NCBI GenBank assembly: GCA_903930345.1
Contig: CAIYYI010000152.1
Coordinates: forward strand, 1 to 64,000
Length of the DNA: 64,000 nt
Direction: 5' to 3'
Source: an uncultured Verrucomicrobiota bacterium
GTDB taxonomy: Bacteria; Verrucomicrobiota; Verrucomicrobiia; Limisphaerales; CAIYYI01
Shown here: positions 56,739 through 64,000 of the stretch, piece after piece
Layout of the letters: the number at the start of each line of letters is the position of its first letter
How positions within the stretch are numbered: position 1 is the stretch's first letter
Notes under the pieces: generated by a model
Database searches by the model: none
Told to the model about the DNA's origin: nothing
The model's input: the letters and a program-made list of their open reading frames with translations, nothing else
Made by a program: the position numbers and the translations under genes

Positions 56739-59504
56739 GTGCCCGGTTTCCATAACGAAGACATCTGTCCTCTGGATGGGAGAGGGGTTGGGAATGTACG
56801 CCGACCCGAACCCGAACGGCGCTGGAATCCCCTGGTTTCACCTGGCTGGAACATCTTGGCCCTCCTGCTGGTCCTGACGCTGTCAGTGCTGGCCCAGCAG
56901 CCGCCACCCGCCGCCGCCCCGCTGGAAAAAGTCCGGCTCCAGCTCAAATGGGTCCACATGTTCCAGTTTGCCGGGTTTTACGCGGCGCTGGAGAAGGGGT
57001 ATTACGCCGAGGCGGGCCTGGAGGTGGAAATACTGGAAGGCCGGTCGGGCGTTGATTTCATCAAAGAGGTGGCCACGGGCAAGGTGGAGTATGGGACGGA
57101 AATGCCCGATCTCCTGCTGCGGCGGCAGGCGGGCGAGCCGGTGGTGGTGCTGGCGGCCATATTCCAGCATTCGCCCATCGCGCTGATCAGCCTGGCGGAG
57201 ACCGGGATCAAATCCCCCCATGACCTGGTGGGACGCCGGGTCATGCTGCGGCCCACCAGCAACGCGGATTTGCGGGCGATGATGATCCAGGAGGGGGTGG
57301 CCCTGAACCAGGTCAAATTGGTGGACCATTCCTTCGACATGGAAGACCTGGTGAAAGGCCGGGCGGAAGCCATCAGCGGCTATTTCACCGCCAATGAGCA
57401 TGCGTTCAAGGCGCGGGGCATCGCCGTGACCATGCTGAAGCCCATCAATTACGGGATCGATTTCTATGGGGACTGCCTGTTCACCTCGGAGAGCGAACTG
57501 CGCCAACATCCCGAACGAGTGAGGGCGTTTCGCAGCGCCAGCCTGCGCGGCTGGAGCCATGCCATGGACCATCCCGAGGAAATCGCCCGGCTCATCCAGC
57601 AGAAATACGCGCCGAAGCGGTCCATGGAGTCGCTGCTGGCCGAAGCGGAGGCGATGCAGCCCCTGTTCCTGCACAAATTTGTGGAGATCGGGCACATGAA
57701 CCCGGGGCGCTGGCGGCACATTGGGGACACCTATGCGAAGGATGGGTTGCTCCCGGCGAACTACTCGCTGAAGGGCTTTCTATACAACCCCGAACAGGCA
57801 CCCGACCACACCTGGTTAAAGTGGTTGGCCGGCGGCGCCTGCCTTGGATTACTGGCGCTGATCCTGGTGGTCGCCATCCTCTTCGCCTTCAACCGGAAAC
57901 TCGATTCGGCGGTGCAGGAGCGCACGGCCAAGCTGGAGCAATTGAACGCGGATCTGGAAGCCGAGGTGCGGGAACGAAAGGGGGCCGAACAGCAGAATCT
58001 CCTGCTCGCCCAGACGCTCAAATCGGCCCGGGACTGCATCTCCGTGACCGACCTCCAGAACCGGATCCTCTTCGTCAATCAGGCGCTGCTGGACACCTAT
58101 GGGTATTCGGAAAGCGAAATGCTGGGGCAGGGTCCTCAACTGTTTCGGCCAGCCAAGACCGTGCCCGATCCCGAGCAGGATGCGGTTTTCCAAGGCACTC
58201 TCAGGGGTGAATGGCACGGAGAGGTGGTGAATCGGCGCAAAGACGGCACGGAATTCACGGTCGAACTCTGGACCTCCGTGGTCAGAGACCGCACTGGCGC
58301 GCCGACCGCCATGGTGGGGGTGGCGAGGGACATCACGGCACGCAAGCAGTTGGAGGAGCAGTTTCGACAGGTACAGAAGATGGATGCGGTGGGTCAACTG
58401 GCGGGCGGGGTGGCGCACGATTTCAACAACATCCTGGCCGCCATGATGATGAACCTGGACCTCCTGCAGGAGGTCCCGAACCAGGGGCGGGAAATCCATG
58501 AGGGGCTGACAGACCTGGAAACCCAGACGCGGCGCGCGGCCAGCCTGACGCGGCAACTGCTCATGTTCAGCCGCCGGTCGGTCCTGGAAATGCAGGTGCT
58601 CAACCTGAATGAGGTGGTGGACAACCTGCTGCGGATGCTGGGACGTCTGCTGGGTGAACACATCCGACTCATCTTCGACCAGAGCCCGCACCGGCCCCAT
58701 GTGGAGGCAGATGCCGGGATGCTGGAGCAGGTGGTGATGAACCTGGCGGTGAACGCGCGGGATGCCATGCCCCGGGGTGGACGCATCACCTTCACCACGG
58801 GCACCCTTGAGATCGGCTTGGAACCAGAGGGCACGCCCCCCAGACGACCTGCCGGACGGTATGTCCAGCTCTCGGTATCAGACACCGGCTGCGGCATGGA
58901 GGAGGCGACGCTCAAACGGATTTTCGAGCCGTTCTTCACGACGAAGGAGCCGGGCAAGGGCACCGGACTGGGGCTGGCCACCGTCCACGGAATCGTGGCC
59001 CAACACCGGGGATGGGTGGAGGTGGAGAGCAGCGTTGGCCAGGGCACGACCTTCAAAGTCATTCTCCCGGCCACCACGAAAGGGCTCCCCGGATCATCGG
59101 CCCCGGCTGAGAAAGACGGGTTCATCCGGGGCCGCGAGACAATTCTGCTGGTGGAGGATGAGGGGAGCGTCCGGCAGATGGCGGCGCGGGTTCTGCGGCA
59201 GTTGGGTTATCCTGTTTTGGAGGCCGGCAACGGCCAGGAAGCGATGAAAGTATGGCAGGAGCAGGCCGGGCAGATTGACCTGCTGCTCTCCGACATGGTG
59301 ATGCCGGAGGGTCTGACGGGGATGGATTTGGCGGAGAAGTTCCAGCAGGACAAACCGAGCCTGCGGATCATCCTCTCCAGCGGTTACACGGTCGAAATGG
59401 TGGGGCAGGGCAGGCCGACGGCCAAAGGGTTCGTTTATCTTCAAAAACCGTATCATGTTGAGGAATTGTCCAGGGTCGTCCGGGATTGCCTGGACCGGGC
59501 CTGA
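56739..59504 (+). CDS. Hybrid histidine kinase: NMT1/THI5-like binding domain + TM + PAS + HisKA/HATPase + receiver
   Basis: VRLQLKWVHMFQFAGFYAALEKGYYAEAGLEVEILEG; PAS DLQNRILFVNQALLDTYGYSESEML; VAHDFNNILAAMMMNLDLL; GKGTGLGLATVHGIVAQH; REC ILLVEDEGSVRQMAARVLRQLG...DLLLSDMVMPEGLTGMDLAEKF. Confidence 0.92.
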   Translation: MPGFHNEDICPLDGRGVGNVRRPEPERRWNPLVSPGWNILALLLVLTLSVLAQQPPPAAAPLEKVRLQLKWVHMFQFAGFYAALEKGYYAEAGLEVEILEGRSGVDFIKEVATGKVEYGTEMPDLLLRRQAGEPVVVLAAIFQHSPIALISLAETGIKSPHDLVGRRVMLRPTSNADLRAMMIQEGVALNQVKLVDHSFDMEDLVKGRAEAISGYFTANEHAFKARGIAVTMLKPINYGIDFYGDCLFTSESELRQHPERVRAFRSASLRGWSHAMDHPEEIARLIQQKYAPKRSMESLLAEAEAMQPLFLHKFVEIGHMNPGRWRHIGDTYAKDGLLPANYSLKGFLYNPEQAPDHTWLKWLAGGACLGLLALILVVAILFAFNRKLDSAVQERTAKLEQLNADLEAEVRERKGAEQQNLLLAQTLKSARDCISVTDLQNRILFVNQALLDTYGYSESEMLGQGPQLFRPAKTVPDPEQDAVFQGTLRGEWHGEVVNRRKDGTEFTVELWTSVVRDRTGAPTAMVGVARDITARKQLEEQFRQVQKMDAVGQLAGGVAHDFNNILAAMMMNLDLLQEVPNQGREIHEGLTDLETQTRRAASLTRQLLMFSRRSVLEMQVLNLNEVVDNLLRMLGRLLGEHIRLIFDQSPHRPHVEADAGMLEQVVMNLAVNARDAMPRGGRITFTTGTLEIGLEPEGTPPRRPAGRYVQLSVSDTGCGMEEATLKRIFEPFFTTKEPGKGTGLGLATVHGIVAQHRGWVEVESSVGQGTTFKVILPATTKGLPGSSAPAEKDGFIRGRETILLVEDEGSVRQMAARVLRQLGYPVLEAGNGQEAMKVWQEQAGQIDLLLSDMVMPEGLTGMDLAEKFQQDKPSLRIILSSGYTVEMVGQGRPTAKGFVYLQKPYHVEELSRVVRDCLDRA

Positions 59505-59607
59505 GGGGACGGCTGGAGATTTTGACGATGTGCACCGCACCTTTGATAACGGATACTCTGATGACCATCGCACGACATTGTGTGCCGTGCGGTCCCGACC
59601 AGATTTT

Positions 59608-62600
59608 ATGAAAACGAACACCGCAGGATTGGCTGGCTGTTTCGCCGGCCTGTTATGGTTACTGGCAACGCCCGTCTTTGCCGGCGTGAGCTACACCACC
59701 CCGGGAGCCACTTACGCGCAAAACTTTGACACCCTGGCCATCACCGGCACGGCCAATCCCTGGGTCAACGACGTGACGCTGAGCGGTTGGTATTGGGTGA
59801 ACAGCGCCGGCACGACCCCTACCACCCACACCGCCACCAACGGCAGTGGCGCCGCCCAGGATATGATCCTGAGTCTCGGCGCGCCGGGCTCCACCGACCG
59901 GGCTCTCGGGAGCCAGACACCCAACACGGGCACAGCCGACATCCGGCTGGGTCTGCGGCTGGTGAACGACACCGGGGAGACGCTCACGCGCTTCACCCTC
60001 CTCCACGCCGGGGAGCAGTGGCGCAACCATCAACAACGACCAAGCTGACACCCTGACCCCGCAATACCAGGTGTTCGCCGCCGGCAGCGGCAGCATCACC
60101 GCCGCCAGCGGCTGGACCCCCATTGCGGCCATGGCCTTCACCTCGCCAACGCTGACGGCGGGTGGCACCAGCCGTGCATTGGACGGCAACAACGCCACCA
60201 ACCGGGCCGTGCTCTCGGGCACGGTCGGCGACCTCACCTGGGGTGCCGGGCAGGAATTGTGGATCCGCTGGAACGATGCCATCGGCGCCACCAAACGCGC
60301 CATCATGGGTCTGGATGACCTGGTGTTCACCGCGACCACCAATGCGACCACCCCGGGGCCGGTGCTTTCATCGGTGTCGCCGGCCACCGTGGGGCAGGGA
60401 AGCACGCAGATGCTGACGCTGACGGGCTCGAATTTCCAATCCGGGGTCACCATCACGCTCGCGCCGGCCAACGCCGCGCTGAGCCTCGGCAACGTGCAGC
60501 ACGTGGATGCGACCACCCTCACCGTCACCCTCACCGTGGCCGCGAACGCCGTTCCCGGCACCCAAGGCCTCACCGTCATCAACCCGGACTTGCAGGCGGC
60601 GTCCGTTCCCGCCCTGCTGACCATCCGCGGGGCGCTGGTGAATTGGCCCGCCAGCGGTTTTGTCTATGAGCAGAACTTCGACACACTCGCGGCCAGCGGC
60701 ACCGGGTTGGCCTGGGTGAACGGGGCCACGCTCCCGGGCTGGTTTGCGGCGGCGGAATCCGGGGCGGCGCGCACCGCCTACTCCGCGACCGATGGTGGCA
60801 GTCCCCAGGCCGGGCTGCTGCTGAGCCTGGGCAAGGCGGGCACGAACGCCGTCACGGATCGCGCGCTGGGCTCCCAGAATTTCAACGCCCCCAGCAACGC
60901 GGTCACCTCCTTCATCGGCGTCGGCTTCCGGAACACCTCCGGCCGCACGCTGCAAAGCGGCTCGCTTGATTACACCGGTGAACTCTGGCGCGTGCCCGGC
61001 AGCGCCCAGACGGGTGACCAGCTCGTGTTCCAATTCCAGGTGTTCGACGGCGGCGCCGGCAGCCTCACGGCGGCGGGCGGCTGGATCGAGGTGCCCGCCC
61101 TCAACTTCATTTCGCCCGTGCCCATCTCCTCAGTGGGGCAGGGCTTTGACGGCAACAATCCGGCCGACCCGGCCGGCAACCATGCCGGACTCGGCGCCAG
61201 CATCGGCCTCAACTGGGCGCCGGACCAGGAACTCTGGCTGCGCTGGGGCGACGGCAACGAGGCCACCGACGGGCACAAGCACGCCGTGGGGATAGATGAC
61301 TTCGCCTTCACCGCCAGCACCAACGCCTCGCCGCCGCTCATCGTCAGCCAGCCTGGCAGCCAGCCTGGCAGCCAGACGAACCAATTGGGCGGCAACACCA
61401 CCTTCAGCGTCTCCCTCCTCGGCACCCCGCCATTCGACTGCCAGTGGTTCAAGAATGGCACGCCGCTCTCGGCCCCCCACGACCCCGTGCTCAGCCTGAC
61501 GGGCCTGCAAATGGCCGATGAGGGCGGCTATCAGGTGGTCGTGACCAACGCCACGGGCGCCACCACAAGCCTGGTGGCAACGCTGACCGTGAACCGTCCG
61601 CCCCAGGCCGCCAACACCAACGTTGCGACGTTGCAGAACAACCTGCTGGAGATGTTCACCGGCAGGTTGCTGGGGGCCACCGGCGACCCGGATGGTGATG
61701 CCACCATCATCATTGCCGCCGGGCCGGCGAGCACCAACGGTGGCACCGTCATGCATTCACCCCCGACCATCAGCTTCCGGCCCGCCCAGGATTTCGTGGG
61801 TGTGGACCAGTTCACTTACACCGTCAGCGATGGACGCGGCGGCACCGCCGTGGGCACGGTGACGGTCATGGTGGTCGCCAGCAACACCCCCTCCCTCAGC
61901 CTGGTCAATCCGCCCGGGCGGTTGCCGAACGGCCTTTTTCACGCTGGCTTCGCCGGTGTTCCAAGCCTTGATTACGCGGTCGAACAGGCGACCAACCTGG
62001 CGGGGCCGTGGTCGTTCCTCACCAGCCTGCCCGCCGCTGAGAACGGCAGCCTCAACCTCGAAGAGGTGATCGAACCCGCCCTGGCGGCGCGCTTCTACCG
62101 GACCCGGCACGCGTCGGCCCCGCTGGCCGCGCTGCATCCCACGAATGTGCCGAACCTGGTCGCCTTTTGGGATTTCCAGGAACCCGCCGGCCAGGACCGC
62201 GTGGATGTGAGTGCGAGCCGGTTTCACCTGCTGGAGAGCAATGGTCCGGTGGCGCGCGTGCAGTTGGCGGGCGCCCCGTTCGGCCCCTATGCCGCGCAGT
62301 TCAACGGTGCGCAGCATCTCCGCATTCCGCGCGCCCAGGTCGGCGACCTGGACATCCACGGCTCGAACTCGCAGGTCACCGTGGTCGCCTGGCTCCAGCG
62401 CCAGAGCACCAGCCTGAACGCGATCGCCGGCATCTGGGACGAGTATCGCGCCCAGCGTCAGTATTGCCTCTTTCTGGGCATCACCTTCAACACGCAGATC
62501 ACCGGCAACGTCAGCCACCGCGTCTCCGGCCACGTCTCCCAACGCGGCGGGCCGACACCGGGCTATTCGTACTGTTACGAGGTGTCGCTGGGCGACACGG

Positions 62601-62920
62601 TGGTGCCGCAAAACCAGTGGATGTGTGTGGCTCTCTCCTACGATGGCCGGTTCATCCGCTCCTTTTACAACGGCCGGTTCGACGGCGCGAATCCGAGCCC
62701 GAATCCGCCCTACAACATGGGCAATCCCTATCACCTGCCGCTCGGGATTCACGATGGCGGCAACTCCGGGGGGGACTTCACTGTCGGCGGAGTGCCCCGT
62801 TCCGGCACGGGCAACAATTTCGGCAATTATTTCAACGGCGTGCTGGGCGGCGTGGCGGTATTCAACCGCGCCCTGAACGAGGAGGAGATGCTGCGGCTGG
62901 CCCGGCTCATCACCTGGTAG
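59608..62920 (+). pseudogene. Large exported surface protein with tandem duplicated domain, Ig-like, cadherin-like and LamG domains; frameshift near 60021-60030
   Basis: Signal peptide MKTNTAGLAGCFAGLLWLLATPVFA; frame 1 to 60048 then frame 2 from 60071; second domain copy shows the expected continuous protein across the break. Confidence 0.8.
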
Positions 62921-62967
62921 AAGGCACCCGGATATCCAACCCGGAGTTTGCGCGGCATCAACCCGTT

Positions 62968-63131
62968 AATTCCAACGAGCTTTCAAGCTGAGCCTAATTC
63001 GCTTGTTCTTTGGGCCGCTGGCGTTGTTGCTCGCTCGTTACAGATCGCTGCGGATATGCGCCTCGCTCGCGCCTCGCCAGCGGCCCAAAACCCGGCGCGC
63101 CTTAGACTCATCTTGAAGGCACATTGAAATT
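62968..63131. repeat. Second copy of the TIR-flanked element
   Basis: AATTCCAACGAGCTTTCAAG (62968-62987) pairs imperfectly with CTTGAAGGCACATTGAAATT (63112-63131); core nearly identical to 522-604 plus an 11-bp insertion. Confidence 0.75.
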
Positions 63132-64000
63132 ATTGTCTCCGATGGCGGAGAAGGTAAGTTTTTCCGATGGACGTGGAGAAGGAGCAGATGTTGGCCTCCG
63201 TCGTGATTGGGACGTTGGAGTTGCTCTGCTGCTCAAACACGGTGAAGCTTTGATTCGGCCACGGGCTGAGCAGCCTGGCCTTCCCGCCCACTGTGGAGCG
63301 GACCCTGACATTGCCGATCGTTCCGCCGACCTGCTCGGCTGACACCGCAAATCCGCCTTGCGCGAGCAGATCCGTGAAGCGCGCATCGGTGCCGGCAGGC
63401 CAAGCCGGAAAGATTCGGATCACATCGCCCACGCTCTGCAGCAGGAGTTCAGTCACGAAGCGGGAAATGGCCACCTGTTCGGTCATGTAATAACCGTGCG
63501 CATTCCAATAGAAGAGGCCGTTCGGTTGCTCCTTCGAATATTTGCCGGCCTCGGTCCCGGAGAAACACAGCTTCGCGTTGGCGATGGCCTCGGGCCCCAT
63601 GCCGAGCCGGGCGCGCGCAAGGTTGAGCATGACGTTGGAGTTGGCATGCGTCGTGGATTTCTCGACGCGATTGATCGTGCGTCGGCCCAGCCCTTTGAGT
63701 TCGTCGCTGGAGAACCAGTTGATGATGCCTGCCGGGAATATTCCTTGGATCATGGTGCCGTGCCGGTCGGCACCGACGTTGAATTTCGCGCCGAGCCACG
63801 GCTCGATCACGGTCTGGTTACCTTGGTCGGGATCGAGTTGCGTGCCGTAGGTGGGCAGTTGAGCGAGGTTGGAATCGAGGCGCTTGACGAAGGCCCCCTC
63901 GCCTTTTAGCACGGCGGCTTCGCGGGCGATCTGCAAGGCGGCGGTGACAAAGTGAATGTCGTAGCAGACGTTGAACTGGTTGAAGTCACCGAGTTCCGGA
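63130..64000 (-). CDS. Partial glycoside-hydrolase-like (possibly GH95-related) protein, truncated by window edge
   Basis: Frame stays open to 64000 (PELGDFNQFNVCYDIHFVTAALQIAREAAVLKGEGAF); C-terminal DVIRIFPAWPAGTDARFTDLLAQGGFAVSAEQVGGTIGNVRVRS resembles GH95 C-terminal region. Confidence 0.6.
   Translation of the reverse strand, partial: PELGDFNQFNVCYDIHFVTAALQIAREAAVLKGEGAFVKRLDSNLAQLPTYGTQLDPDQGNQTVIEPWLGAKFNVGADRHGTMIQGIFPAGIINWFSSDELKGLGRRTINRVEKSTTHANSNVMLNLARARLGMGPEAIANAKLCFSGTEAGKYSKEQPNGLFYWNAHGYYMTEQVAISRFVTELLLQSVGDVIRIFPAWPAGTDARFTDLLAQGGFAVSAEQVGGTIGNVRVRSTVGGKARLLSPWPNQSFTVFEQQSNSNVPITTEANICSFSTSIGKTYLLRHRRQ

Overview
GC-rich chromosomal window of roughly 45 protein-coding genes. 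Protein content (GH95 fucosidases, sialate O-acetylesterase, DUF1638, HzsA-like cytochrome, r-proteins, Tol/Tat operons) suggests a Verrucomicrobia-like (PVC group) bacterium; this is inference, not tested by search. Main blocks: radC; two GH95-type glycoside hydrolases plus a sialate O-acetylesterase-like gene; rpmB; a large FtsX-type permease; an operon of a NuoE-like 2Fe-2S protein, a PAS protein and a SpoIIE phosphatase; solitary dnaN; rpsB-tsf; an HzsA-like di-CxxCH protein fused to an FGE-sulfatase domain; a tolQ-tolR-tonB/tolA-tolB-pal-pal-tatA-tatC run; rpoZ-smpB; a response regulator/histidine kinase/exported nitroreductase operon; degP/htrA; a minor pseudopilin (T2SS) cluster; hrpB; an NMT1-fused hybrid kinase; and a duplicated-domain surface protein. 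No rRNA, tRNA or CRISPR was recognised. Best leads: (1) the 2Fe-2S/PAS/SpoIIE triad, which resembles hydrogenase-linked sensory modules but has no hydrogenase in the window; (2) the HzsA-like/FGE fusion bracketed by palindromic repeats; (3) a GH95 enzyme with a discoidin-like domain nested in its N-terminal domain; (4) a GH95 gene interrupted only by one in-frame stop; (5) a surface-protein gene broken by a frameshift that an internal duplication locates precisely; (6) several families of palindromic intergenic repeats, including a TIR-flanked element with a full second copy and a core-less derivative; (7) an AT-rich, DnaA-box-bearing segment at the left edge. All functional calls come from reading translations by eye.
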